A stretch of 64,000 bases of DNA from Chryseobacterium mulctrae (GTDB taxonomy: Bacteria > Bacteroidota > Bacteroidia > Flavobacteriales > Weeksellaceae): assembly GCF_006175945.1 (NCBI RefSeq), contig NZ_VAJL01000001.1:3047001-3111000 (forward strand), in the 5' to 3' direction. Each line of letters starts with the position of its first letter. Position 1 is the first letter of the stretch. A model generated the notes under the pieces. The model searched no databases, was not told where the DNA came from, and saw nothing but the letters and a program-made list of their open reading frames with translations. Of the stretch, positions 52,088 through 60,258 are shown piece by piece. A program made the translations under genes and the position numbers.

Positions 52088-53110
52088 TTAAACTAAATAA
52101 AACTCATTCAGTTTTTCTTCACAGAGTATTTTTACCACATCGATCCATCGGTCTTCATCGTTCAGACAAGGGATGTAATGGAAATTTTCACCACCACCGT
52201 GTTCAAACTGATGTTTTCCTTCTACAGAAATTTCTTCTAAAGTTTCGAGACAATCAGAAACGAAAGCCGGACAAACAATGGCAAGGTTTTTAATTCCTTT
52301 TTTACCAATAGTTTCTAAAGTTTCATCAGTATAAGGTTCCATCCATTTGTCCTTTCCTAATCGGGATTGGAAGGTAACCATCACTTTTTCTTTCGGTAAA
52401 CCTAATTTTTTAATCACAGAATTGGTCACATCAAAACATTGATGGCGATAACAAAACTGATGACTCGGATTGTTTTCTCTGGAGCAACAATCATTCAGAT
52501 TACACGTGTTTGTAGGATCTGTTTTATAAATATGTCTTTCCGGAACACCGTGATAAGAAAACTGTAATGCGTCGAAATTTTCAGGAAGTTTTTCTCTGAT
52601 GCTTTCTGCAAGACAGTCGATGTAGATCTCTCTGTTGTAAAAAGGCTGAATGTAATTGATCTTAATTCCCGGGAATTTCTTTTTTCTTACTTCCTCGGCT
52701 TTTTCAATCACCGTTTCTGTTGTACTCATCGCATATTGCGGATACAAAGGGAAAAGGACAATTTCCGAAACTCCTTGGTCAACCAACTTTTGAATTCCTG
52801 CTTCAATACTCGGTTGTGCATATCGCATCCCGATTTCTACCGGAACATCAACCAGCTTTTGAAGTTTTTTCTGAATTCTCTGAGTGATCACAATCAATGG
52901 AGAACCTTCATCTGTCCAAACCGTTTTGTAGGCTTCTGCAGATTTTGCGGGCCTTGTATTTAAAATAATTCCCTGCACCAAAAGCGCACGGAAAAACCAT
53001 CGGTAATCAATTACCTTTTCGTCCATCAAAAACTCATCAAGATATTCTCTTACATCGGGTACAGACGTTGATCTTGGTGAGCCGAGATTGACTAATAATA
53101 TTCCTTTCAT
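52088..53110 (-). CDS. hemH: Ferrochelatase
   Basis: 340 residues. Inserts Fe2+ into protoporphyrin IX. N-terminus GILLVNLGSPRSTSVPDVREYL, the porphyrin-binding SYHGVPERHIYKTDP (catalytic His), QSRLGKDKWMEPYTDETLE, and GGGENFHYIPCLNDE near the C-terminus. Cysteines C-x-L-NDCC after DPTNTC are present but an iron-sulfur cluster is not certain. First gene of a minus-strand pair with the NifU-type gene upstream; a dyad separates them. Confidence 0.96.
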   Translation of the reverse strand: MKGILLVNLGSPRSTSVPDVREYLDEFLMDEKVIDYRWFFRALLVQGIILNTRPAKSAEAYKTVWTDEGSPLIVITQRIQKKLQKLVDVPVEIGMRYAQPSIEAGIQKLVDQGVSEIVLFPLYPQYAMSTTETVIEKAEEVRKKKFPGIKINYIQPFYNREIYIDCLAESIREKLPENFDALQFSYHGVPERHIYKTDPTNTCNLNDCCSRENNPSHQFCYRHQCFDVTNSVIKKLGLPKEKVMVTFQSRLGKDKWMEPYTDETLETIGKKGIKNLAIVCPAFVSDCLETLEEISVEGKHQFEHGGGENFHYIPCLNDEDRWIDVVKILCEEKLNEFYLV

Positions 53111-53112
53111 AA

Positions 53113-53177
53113 ATATAAGTAATGAGTAATTGGTAATGAGTAATGCATTGCTGATTGCACATTACTCATTACTAATA
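53113..53177. repeat. Intergenic dyad
   Basis: GTAATGAGTAATG (53133-53145) pairs perfectly with CATTACTCATTAC (53160-53172). A second copy of AGTAATGAGTAAT lies at 53118-53130. It fills the hemH to NifU-type gap. Confidence 0.7.
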
Positions 53178-53180
53178 TTT

Positions 53181-54059
53181 TTATCCGTTTACAGCTTCTA
53201 CGTGTTCAACTAACTCAGGAACGAATTGTTTTAAAATATTTTCAATTCCTCCTTTTAATGTTGCGGTTGAACTTGGGCATCCTGAACAAGCACCTTGTAG
53301 CAACATCTTTGCCGTTTTGTTTGCAGCGTCGTATTCCATCAAAGAAATTTTTCCACCATCGTTTTCTACAGCAGGAGCTACATATTCATTTAAAATATCT
53401 GAAATTTTCTGCTCATCATCAGTATATTCTCTGTTGATGATCTTTTCTACAGGATTTTCGTGTCTTTGAGATTCAATATTAGAAATTTCACCTCCGCTTT
53501 GAAGATATTCTGCAATATAACCACGAACAGCCATCATTACTTGGTGCCATTCCACAGAATTATCTCTGGTAACAGCTACGAAATTGTCTGAAATAAAGAC
53601 TTCCTGAGCAAAATCAAATTCAGTAAAAATCGCTTGTGCCAAAGGAACTCCTTGAGCTTCGTTTCTTGATTTTACTTCCACGAAACCGTCCATAAGCATT
53701 TTGCTTGATACAAATTTCATTGCATTAGGATTCGGAGTCATCTCAGCATAAATCTGAAACATTTCTTTTTTCTTCTGAAGATAAATTCTCGGGTTGGCCA
53801 AAAGCTCGTCTTCAATTACATTTTTCAGACTTTCTGCAACATGTTCCCATTCTACAGTATCTTGTTTTGCAACTGCTACAAAATTAGCAGTGATGAAAAC
53901 TCTTTCAACAAAAGGATAATTAAAAAGCTCTTGTGCCAAAGGAATTTCTGATATATCTGAATCTCTGTCCAACTCTAAAGACCCCGGAATCAAGTTGTAA
54001 TCAGCTACAAATTTCATCACTTTTGGGTTTTCGGTAGGTTCTATAAGTATCGTACGCAT
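53181..54059 (-). CDS. NifU family Fe-S scaffold with duplicated N-terminal domain
   Basis: 292 residues. Residues about 5-95 and 105-190 are two copies of the Nfu_N domain (TENPKVMKFVADYNL; TPNPNAMKFVSSKML). The C-terminal NifU domain (about 215-290) carries the cluster-binding CxxC in GACSGCPSSTATLKGGIENIL. Acts as a carrier in Fe-S cluster assembly. The double Nfu_N is typical of Bacteroidota. Co-oriented with hemH. Confidence 0.9.
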   Translation of the reverse strand: MRTILIEPTENPKVMKFVADYNLIPGSLELDRDSDISEIPLAQELFNYPFVERVFITANFVAVAKQDTVEWEHVAESLKNVIEDELLANPRIYLQKKKEMFQIYAEMTPNPNAMKFVSSKMLMDGFVEVKSRNEAQGVPLAQAIFTEFDFAQEVFISDNFVAVTRDNSVEWHQVMMAVRGYIAEYLQSGGEISNIESQRHENPVEKIINREYTDDEQKISDILNEYVAPAVENDGGKISLMEYDAANKTAKMLLQGACSGCPSSTATLKGGIENILKQFVPELVEHVEAVNG

Positions 54060-54155
54060 TTTTTCGTTAAATTTGAGAGTACAAAAATACGGATTTAGAA
54101 GTTAGAAGCTGGAGGTTGAGAGTTAGATTTTTGCTATTAACATCATTTAAAAATT

Positions 54156-54742
54156 ATGGGTTGGTATTATTCATTAGGAATTGTTTTTGAAAATGAAAAC
54201 TTAGTAAATGATTGTAAAAATAAATTTTCTCAAATATTAAAATTGAGTAATCATACTGAAGTTAGAATGAGTACGGAGGTTCATAAACTTGAATATTCAG
54301 ATGATATAGTACTTCAATTACTACCTTACGGTTTAAGCACTGATAGTTTTGATGGAAGAGATATTTTATTTGAAAGACTTTACTTTATGAGATTAGGGAT
54401 TTTTTATATAAACAATTATTGAATTTAAATATAAACTTCAAAACCGCATTATTCGAATTAGAAGCAGGAGATTATTTAATGGGAAATGATATCATTATTG
54501 AAGAATTAAATGTAAGAGGAATTGGAGAGATTACTTTTGGTTATTCCTATGTTTCGGAGGGAGATAGTAATACCTCTTCTATTTCAGGAAAGCATCCTCC
54601 TGAATATTATATTGCTAAACGATATCTTGATGGATTGATTTTAAATAAAAATGAATTTGATCGCTTAAAAATAAATCAATCTGAATTTCAAATTTTTAAA
54701 GAAAACTATTATTGGATTCCGTTAAAAGAATTTAAAATATAA
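54156..54742 (+). pseudogene. Unknown protein of about 195 residues, probably frameshifted
   Basis: The frame from ATG 54156 gives 88 residues to a stop at 54422. The frame from about 54374 to 54742 runs on in another register. If the T6 run at 54400-54405 had seven T, the two join as MRLGIFLYKQLLNLNINFKT with a smooth change. No family recognised; the C-terminal segment HPPEYYIAKRYLDGL and the acidic middle recall immunity-like proteins only vaguely. A single-base loss or sequencing error in the T run is the likely cause. Confidence 0.55.
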
Positions 54743-54751
54743 AAATAATAT

Positions 54752-55267
54752 ATGGCACTTATAAAAGAACTTTTAGGAAAGGCACCGCAAATTGGTGAAA
54801 ATACATTTTTGGCAGAAACAGCAACGGTTATCGGAAATGTAACGATGGGAAAAGATTGTAGCATTTGGTACAATGCAGTAATCAGAGGCGATGTGCATTA
54901 TATTACGATGGGTGATAAAGTGAATGTACAGGATAATGCGATGTTGCACTGTACGTACGAAAAATTCCCTTTAGAGATCGGAAATAATGTTTCAATTGGT
55001 CACAATGCAATTGTTCACGGATGCAGAATTCACGACAATGTTTTAATTGGAATGGGCTCTATCGTGATGGACGACTGTACAATTGAAGAAAATTCTATTG
55101 TAGGTGCAGGCTCTGTGGTAACACAAGGAACGCATATAAAATCTGGTGAAGTTTGGGGCGGTGTTCCTGCCAGAAAAATTAAAGATATTTCTGCAGCGCT
55201 TCTGGAAGGCGAAGTGAATAGAATTGCAGATAATTATGTGAAATATTCCTCTTGGTATAAAGTTTAG
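54752..55267 (+). CDS. Gamma-carbonic-anhydrase-like hexapeptide protein
   Basis: 171 residues. Left-handed beta-helix with hexapeptide repeats throughout (about 25-140), closing with the family segment SGEVWGGVPARKIKDI. Potential metal ligands: His in LHCTYE, His in IGHNAIVHGCRIHD. Related to YrdA/PaaY. Activity as carbonic anhydrase is not assured. Cytosolic. Starts 9 bp after the broken gene; terminator at 55326. Confidence 0.88.
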   Translation: MALIKELLGKAPQIGENTFLAETATVIGNVTMGKDCSIWYNAVIRGDVHYITMGDKVNVQDNAMLHCTYEKFPLEIGNNVSIGHNAIVHGCRIHDNVLIGMGSIVMDDCTIEENSIVGAGSVVTQGTHIKSGEVWGGVPARKIKDISAALLEGEVNRIADNYVKYSSWYKV

Positions 55268-55325
55268 TATTCACTTATTCTAAATAATATTTCTTATTAA
55301 TAGAGATGGCTTTAGCCAAAACTTG

Positions 55326-55362
55326 AAAAGGTCTGAAACAAAATAATTTCAGACCTTTTTTT
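55326..55362 (+). terminator. Rho-independent terminator
   Basis: AAAAGGTCTGAAA (55326-55338) with TTTCAGACCTTTT (55347-55359), then further T. Ends the carbonic-anhydrase-like gene. Confidence 0.85.
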
Positions 55363-55380
55363 AACTTCTTTATATATTTT

Positions 55381-55403
55381 TGAAATTTGAATTTCAAATT
55401 TCA
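55381..55403. repeat. Perfect dyad between convergent genes
   Basis: TGAAATTTGAA/TTCAAATTTCA around a single T. AT-rich, so partly expected; may serve as the minus-strand end signal for the 55427 gene. Confidence 0.45.
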
Positions 55404-55426
55404 ATCTGTTAGCTATCAACTATCTA

Positions 55427-55870
55427 CTAATATACCAAAACTGCTTTTTCAGCTTGACATCTCACACCTGTAGGTTCTGCTACCATCATACAGTCTGATG
55501 TTATACCATATTTTTTATTGAAATCAGACATGGTTTGTGTGTAATGCTCAATTTTTCTAAGAACTGAAGTTTCCAATTTTTTGGGATAAGCAATATATGA
55601 AACAGGTCCGCCGCAAGCTTTAGATCCCATTGGTGCAAAAGTCCATTCAGAAGCTGCGGTGCATTTTTCTTTTGCGATTTCAGATTCTATGATGCTTTTT
55701 AATTTATCCAGATTGGCTTCATCATATTTTTTGCTGCTTTCATCTGCAGGTCTGTCTGCAATATCTATGGGTAAATTTGTGGTGTTGCCAGAATTTGATG
55801 AGGCACATGAACTGATTGTAAATGCGCTGATTAACGCAATGGTTGAATATTTAATGATCGAGTTTTTCAT
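55427..55870 (-). CDS. Lipoprotein, unknown function
   Basis: 147 residues. Signal with lipobox ISSC (Cys about 22), then a Ser/Asn-rich linker. The body has three or four cysteines (KCTAASEW, KACGGPVSY, DCMMVAEPTGVRCQAEK) that could form disulfides in the periplasm. Family not recognised. Divergent from the PIF1-like helicase (64 bp apart). Confidence 0.8.
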   Translation of the reverse strand: MKNSIIKYSTIALISAFTISSCASSNSGNTTNLPIDIADRPADESSKKYDEANLDKLKSIIESEIAKEKCTAASEWTFAPMGSKACGGPVSYIAYPKKLETSVLRKIEHYTQTMSDFNKKYGITSDCMMVAEPTGVRCQAEKAVLVY

Positions 55871-55920
55871 AAATTAATTTTTTTAAGCAAATCAAAGTTT
55901 ATGCCTATTCACATTTTCCG

Positions 55921-55928
55921 TAATTTTG
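55921..55928 (+). promoter_or_regulatory. -7 box suggesting a leaderless helicase mRNA
   Basis: TAATTTTG ends 6 bp before ATG 55935. Transcription would start at or next to that ATG. The upstream TTG codon at 55926 lies in the box. Confidence 0.55.
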
Positions 55929-55934
55929 CAAGCG

Positions 55935-58064
55935 ATGAACAATCATTTTTTTGACTTAATTGAATACACCAGCCGAAGTGTTTTTCTTACAGGAAAAGCA
56001 GGAACGGGGAAAACTACATTTCTAAACGAATTTGTAAAGAAAACGAAAAAAAAGCACATTGTTGTAGCGCCCACGGGAATTGCTGCAATCAATGCAGGCG
56101 GAGTTACCATTCACTCGATGTTTGGTTTGCCTTTGCGTACTTTTTTACCAACAACAGACCGTATTGACAGTAGTTTGGCCAATAATATTATCGACCTTCA
56201 GCAGCATTTTAAATACCGAAAAGATAAACTTAAACTGTTAAGAGAAGTTGAGGTTTTGATTATTGATGAGGTTTCGATGTTGCGTGCCGATGTTTTGGAT
56301 ATGATGGATTTTTCTTTGAGATTTATCCGTAGAAATAATCAGCGTTTTGGTGGCGTTCAGATGTTGTTCATCGGAGATTTGTATCAGCTTCCACCAGTGG
56401 TGAGAGATGAACATGTCTTGAAAATGTTCTATAATTCGCCTTTCTTTTTCGATAGTTTGGCGATTAAAGATATTCCTTTACTGACGATTGAATTAACCAA
56501 AGTCTACCGTCAAACCGATCAGGGATTTTTAGAAATATTAAATGCGATTCGTGACGGAGATGTTGCCAATATTGATTTTAATCATCTAAACGAAAGATAT
56601 GATCCGGGTTTCGAAGCGGGAGAAGATCCTTACGTTTATCTCTGTTCGCACAATAAAATGGCAGACGATATCAATCAGGAAAAACTGAAAGATATAAAAG
56701 TAAGTCCAAAGTCTTATGAAGCGAAGCTTTTTGGTGAGTTTAAAGAAAATCAGTTTCCAAATGAGCAATTTTTAGAATTAAAGGTCGGAGCTCAAGTCAT
56801 GTTTATCAGAAATGATATTACAGGTGAAAAGAAGTATTTCAATGGTAAATTAGGCGAGATTTCTTCTTTAGATGAAAACGAAGTAAAAGTTATTCTTGAT
56901 GGAAGCGAAAGAGAGATTACCGTAAAAAGAGAAGTCTGGGAACAGAAAAAATATTCTCTCGATACCGATAAAAATATTAAAGAAGAAGTTTTGGGAAGCT
57001 TTGAGCAGTTTCCGATAAAATTAGCTTGGGCGGTGACGATTCACAAAAGTCAGGGTTTAACGTTTGATAAAGTGATTATTGATGCCGGAAAAAGTTTTAC
57101 AGCGGGTCAGGTTTATGTTGCGTTGTCACGTTGCCGAACGTTGGAAGGAATTGTTTTAAAATCTAAAATTACTCCTGAAGTTATTTTTAAAGACAACCGG
57201 ATTCTGAAATTTCAGGGGGAAACGCAGGCAAATGATAATGTTGAAAGTATTTTAAATCAGGAAAAATACGATTACAGCATCCGAAAAGTACTTCGTACAG
57301 TAGATTGTCAATGGTTTTTAAAAGAAGTAGAGCAGTGGAATAATCTTTCAATTGTTACCAAAAGTATCGACCGTACAAAATCGAATCAGCTTTATATTCA
57401 GTTAAAACGTGATGTTTTGAATCTAGGTAAGATCTTCGAAAAACTGGAGCGTATTATTTTCCAGAAAGTCAATTTATTTATTGAAAAGAAAGAAGATTGG
57501 AGTGAGATTGAAAGCAAATCAAAAGGTGCGGTGAATTTCTTTTTTACCGAGATCAGAGACAAAGTTTTTAATCCACTGAAAGAATTTTATGCTGAAATAA
57601 AAGGCGCAAAAGGTTTAAAACAATACAATGAAGAGCTTAAAAACTGGCTCGAAGATATTGAAGAATACCTGAACAGTCTAAAAGAAATTCATTTGCTGGA
57701 AACCAAACTTCTGGATGAAAAAAATGATAAGGAAGTCAGCATGAAAATTGCAAAAGTTCCGTCTCAGGTTCTTACTTTCCAATTGTTTGAACAAGGAAAA
57801 ACGATTTCCGAAATTGCCATGGAAAGAGGTTTGGTAAAAGAAACCGTAATCGGTCATTTGGCAAAATTTGCAGAACAGGGTTTGCTAGATATTGCAAGAG
57901 TGATTACTTCCGATAAGATCAAAGCGTTTAAGGAAATGTTTCACAGAGATCCTAAAGAAAATCTAACCGATTGGAAAGCTGCTTTACCAAATGATTTTGA
58001 ATTTAATGAAATCAGGATTTTGATTAATCATTTTACCTATCAGAAGGAGAAAAATAACAATTAA
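55935..58064 (+). CDS. PIF1-like superfamily 1 helicase with C-terminal HTH
   Basis: 709 residues from ATG 55935. Walker A LTGKAGTGKTTF (about 18-29), HIVVAPTGIAAIN and GVTIHSMFGL (motif Ia region), Walker B VLIIDEVSML, motif III FIGDLYQLPPV, and the later WAVTIHKSQGLTFDKV and YVALSRCRTLEGI motifs V and VI. The C-terminal 90 residues (about 610-700; EQGKTISEIAMERGLVKETVIGHL) form an HTH_40-type domain. A cytosolic DNA helicase, probably for replication or G-quadruplex removal. Conserved in flavobacteria. Confidence 0.9.
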   Translation: MNNHFFDLIEYTSRSVFLTGKAGTGKTTFLNEFVKKTKKKHIVVAPTGIAAINAGGVTIHSMFGLPLRTFLPTTDRIDSSLANNIIDLQQHFKYRKDKLKLLREVEVLIIDEVSMLRADVLDMMDFSLRFIRRNNQRFGGVQMLFIGDLYQLPPVVRDEHVLKMFYNSPFFFDSLAIKDIPLLTIELTKVYRQTDQGFLEILNAIRDGDVANIDFNHLNERYDPGFEAGEDPYVYLCSHNKMADDINQEKLKDIKVSPKSYEAKLFGEFKENQFPNEQFLELKVGAQVMFIRNDITGEKKYFNGKLGEISSLDENEVKVILDGSEREITVKREVWEQKKYSLDTDKNIKEEVLGSFEQFPIKLAWAVTIHKSQGLTFDKVIIDAGKSFTAGQVYVALSRCRTLEGIVLKSKITPEVIFKDNRILKFQGETQANDNVESILNQEKYDYSIRKVLRTVDCQWFLKEVEQWNNLSIVTKSIDRTKSNQLYIQLKRDVLNLGKIFEKLERIIFQKVNLFIEKKEDWSEIESKSKGAVNFFFTEIRDKVFNPLKEFYAEIKGAKGLKQYNEELKNWLEDIEEYLNSLKEIHLLETKLLDEKNDKEVSMKIAKVPSQVLTFQLFEQGKTISEIAMERGLVKETVIGHLAKFAEQGLLDIARVITSDKIKAFKEMFHRDPKENLTDWKAALPNDFEFNEIRILINHFTYQKEKNNN

Positions 58065-58067
58065 AAT

Positions 58068-58097
58068 AAAAGGATTCGGCTAAAACTGAATCCTTTT
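58068..58097. terminator. Bidirectional terminator
   Basis: AAAAGGATTC (58068-58077) with GAATCCTTTT (58088-58097). It touches the stop codon of the minus-strand small gene. Confidence 0.85.
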
Positions 58098-58271
58098 TTA
58101 TTTAAATACTGCTGAACTTTCTTTTGTTATTATCCCAATATGTTGCAGATCGAATGCTTTTCCATCAAAATAAACTGTTTGACCAGATTTTGAAAACTCT
58201 GCAAAACCAATCCAAGCCAATCCGTGATGACCTTTAGATTTGTTTTCGATGTACATTATTTTTGATTGCAT
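58098..58271 (-). CDS. Small protein related to short DXS-annotated bacteroidete proteins
   Basis: 57 residues (ATG 58271, stop at 58098-58100), too short for most gene finders. The sequence MQSKIMYIENKSKGHHGLAW, then FSKSGQTVYFDGKAF, resembles the start of a small family that databases often mislabel as 1-deoxy-D-xylulose-5-phosphate synthase; those are usually about 90 residues, so this one looks short or truncated at the C-terminus. Link to DXS activity should not be assumed. Function unknown. Confidence 0.55.
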   Translation of the reverse strand: MQSKIMYIENKSKGHHGLAWIGFAEFSKSGQTVYFDGKAFDLQHIGIITKESSAVFK

Positions 58272-58310
58272 GATTATAATTAATTTTAAAAAGTTTTTGA
58301 TAATGTAAAA

Positions 58311-58748
58311 TTATTCATCCGGCAAAATATAATTGATGTGATACCCCACAATTTTTATGTTTTCGTCTTCTTTAAGCATTGAAAATGTTTCTTTAGTAGT
58401 ACCAGATTCCCTAGTTACATTATAAGTGAGAAGATACTCGCTTTTAGAGTTTGAGCCTTTTACGACTAAAGTTTCCCAATGTTCTAAATTATTTTCTTTG
58501 ATAACGCCATATTCTTGTTGCGAATCTGATATGAGCTTATCTAATTGATCTTTACTAGTAACCTCGAAAAATTTGTCACTAAATAGCTCGTAGATTTTAT
58601 CTTTATTTGTGCCCTGTAACAATTCCCTGTAAAATTTTTTTGAAATTTTCTCTGCATCATCTCTATCAGATTCTCTATTTGAAAACGTTTGATTAAAAGA
58701 GCAGCTTACTAATAGCGTTAAAGTGACGAAGAGTAAAATTTTTTTCAT
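58311..58748 (-). CDS. Lipoprotein, DUF4019-like
   Basis: 145 residues. Signal with lipobox LVSC (Cys about 16). The body has an NTF2-like pattern (AEKISKKFYRELLQGTNKDKIYELFSDKFFEV, then ending YEL/LTYNV strands), as in DUF4019 or DUF3887 proteins. Predicted to be membrane-anchored in the periplasm. Role unknown. Follows no close neighbour on its strand. Confidence 0.7.
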   Translation of the reverse strand: MKKILLFVTLTLLVSCSFNQTFSNRESDRDDAEKISKKFYRELLQGTNKDKIYELFSDKFFEVTSKDQLDKLISDSQQEYGVIKENNLEHWETLVVKGSNSKSEYLLTYNVTRESGTTKETFSMLKEDENIKIVGYHINYILPDE

Positions 58749-59019
58749 AAGTATTTATAGTTAAAAAGCTTATTAAAATAGACAATCCTTAATGGCTTAA
58801 AATCATTCCCAAGATAATGATAATCTTTAAAATATTATAATTTAAAATATAGTTTATCTAAAAAATCCAATAGTTTTTCCCACAACACACCAATCAATTC
58901 CATCAATTACAAAAAGTAACTAATGCAATTTATTAGTTTTAAATTTGTTCTTTCAAATTCATGATATGAAATCGGGGAAGAAGATTATCTATCATCTTTG
59001 AAAAAATAAACAAATCAAT
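58749..59019. other. AT-rich gap, no feature apart from a weak -7 box
   Basis: No gene, hairpin or repeat found in this 271-bp gap. CATCTTTG about 20 bp before the next start may be a -7 box of the flavin monooxygenase gene. Confidence 0.5.
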
Positions 59020-60018
59020 ATGAAACATTTTGAAATATCCGTGCTTGATTTGGCTCCCGTAAAACAGGGGAAAACCATTCACGATACTTTTCAGGACAGT
59101 TTGTCTTTAGCAAATCACACTGAAAATTTAGACTATAAAAGATTCTGGCTTGCCGAGCATCACAATATGGAAAGTATTGCAAGTTCCGCAACTTCAGTTC
59201 TGATTGGTTTCATCGCCAACGGAACAAAAAAAATAAGAGTGGGTTCAGGAGGAATTATGCTTCCAAATCACAGTTCGCTCGTTATTGCCGAACAATTCGG
59301 AACTTTAGAATCACTTTTTCCGGGAAGAATCGATCTTGGTTTGGGGAGAGCTCCTGGAACAGATGGTTTAACGGCTCAAGCTTTGGGAAGAAATCCGGCA
59401 ATCATCAATGAACAATTTCCGAGACAGATCTTAGAATTACAGAAATATTTTTCGAAAGAAAATTCAAGCGCTTTGGTTCGTGCAATTCCCGGTGAAGGTT
59501 TAGATATTCCGATGTATATTCTTGGTTCAAGCACAGACAGCGCTTGGTTGGCTGCAGAATTAGGACTTCCGTATGCTTTTGCGGGACATTTCGCTCCCGA
59601 ACAAATGGATATGGCTTTTAAAATTTACAGAGAACATTTCGAGCCTTCAAAATATTTAGATAAACCTTTTATTTTGGCTTGTGTGAACGGAATTGCTGCG
59701 GAAACTTCTGAAGAAGCACATTTTCTTTCTACGACATTGTTTCAGGCGTTCATTAATATTATCAGAAACGACAGGAAACCTTTTCCGGCACCGATTGAAG
59801 ATATGGATACGGTTTGGTCAGCGATGGAAAAATCGATGGTTTTACAGAAATTAAAATTTAGTTTTATTGGAAACCAAGATGAAATTGCTGAACAGATTAA
59901 AAACTTTCAGGAAAAATATCAGGTGGATGAACTGATGATCAATTCTCATATCTATGACCATCAAAAAAGACTGGAATCGTATGAGATTATAAAAAAAGCG
60001 ACAGATTCTTTGTTTTAA
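59020..60018 (+). CDS. LLM class flavin-dependent oxidoreductase (luciferase-like)
   Basis: 332 residues. Bacterial luciferase fold: N-terminal ISVLDLAPVKQGKT, WLAEHHNMESIASSA (FMN/substrate segment), GSGGIMLPNHSSLVIAEQFGTLESLFPGRIDLGLGRAPGTD typical of the YhbW/alkane-type subgroup, and LGSSTDSAWLAAELGLPYAF. Reduced-FMN monooxygenase; substrate unknown. The gap after it contains CGCAGATTTCACAGATT-type repeats, no gene. Confidence 0.9.
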   Translation: MKHFEISVLDLAPVKQGKTIHDTFQDSLSLANHTENLDYKRFWLAEHHNMESIASSATSVLIGFIANGTKKIRVGSGGIMLPNHSSLVIAEQFGTLESLFPGRIDLGLGRAPGTDGLTAQALGRNPAIINEQFPRQILELQKYFSKENSSALVRAIPGEGLDIPMYILGSSTDSAWLAAELGLPYAFAGHFAPEQMDMAFKIYREHFEPSKYLDKPFILACVNGIAAETSEEAHFLSTTLFQAFINIIRNDRKPFPAPIEDMDTVWSAMEKSMVLQKLKFSFIGNQDEIAEQIKNFQEKYQVDELMINSHIYDHQKRLESYEIIKKATDSLF

Positions 60019-60232
60019 TTTTAAATCCCGCAGATTTCACAGATTGATACAGTTTTTTTTAAGTTTAAAATGAAAATCTAATATTTTGAAAACTTATGTG
60101 TTCTCAATATTTTCAAAGCTTTAGCTAAAAACTTATGTGATTAATGTGTCAAAATCTTCTGCAACTTTTATAGTTAAGCGAAAGCGGTTGCACAAACCGC
60201 TCATATTAATTGTTGATGCTTATTTTATTGAG
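60019..60232. other. Gap with CGCAGATTTCACAG-type repeat and a small hairpin
   Basis: CGCAGATTTCACAGATTGAT at 60026-60045, two copies of AAAACTTATGTG (about 60090 and 60127), and hairpin AGCGGTT/AACCGCT (60183-60189, 60195-60201). Looks like a decayed intergenic repeat. The hairpin has no T-run and no FMN-riboswitch shape. Confidence 0.4.
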
Positions 60233-60240
60233 TATCTTTG
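60213..60240 (+). promoter_or_regulatory. ribBA promoter
   Basis: -33 TTG at 60213-60215, -7 TATCTTTG at 60233-60240, 17-bp spacing, 18 bp before ATG 60259. This decides against the earlier in-frame TTG start inside the -7 box. Confidence 0.7.
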
Positions 60241-60258
60241 CGAAAATTTAAAGTAAAA

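Noticed and set aside
54095..54130. GAAGTTAGAAGCTGG-like words before 54156 as another dyad
   Set aside because: Only one arm is visible; no complementary arm nearby, so it was not listed as a repeat.
60019..60258. FMN riboswitch before ribBA
   Set aside because: Only one 7-bp hairpin is present, upstream of the promoter; the multi-helix FMN element and its conserved blocks are absent.
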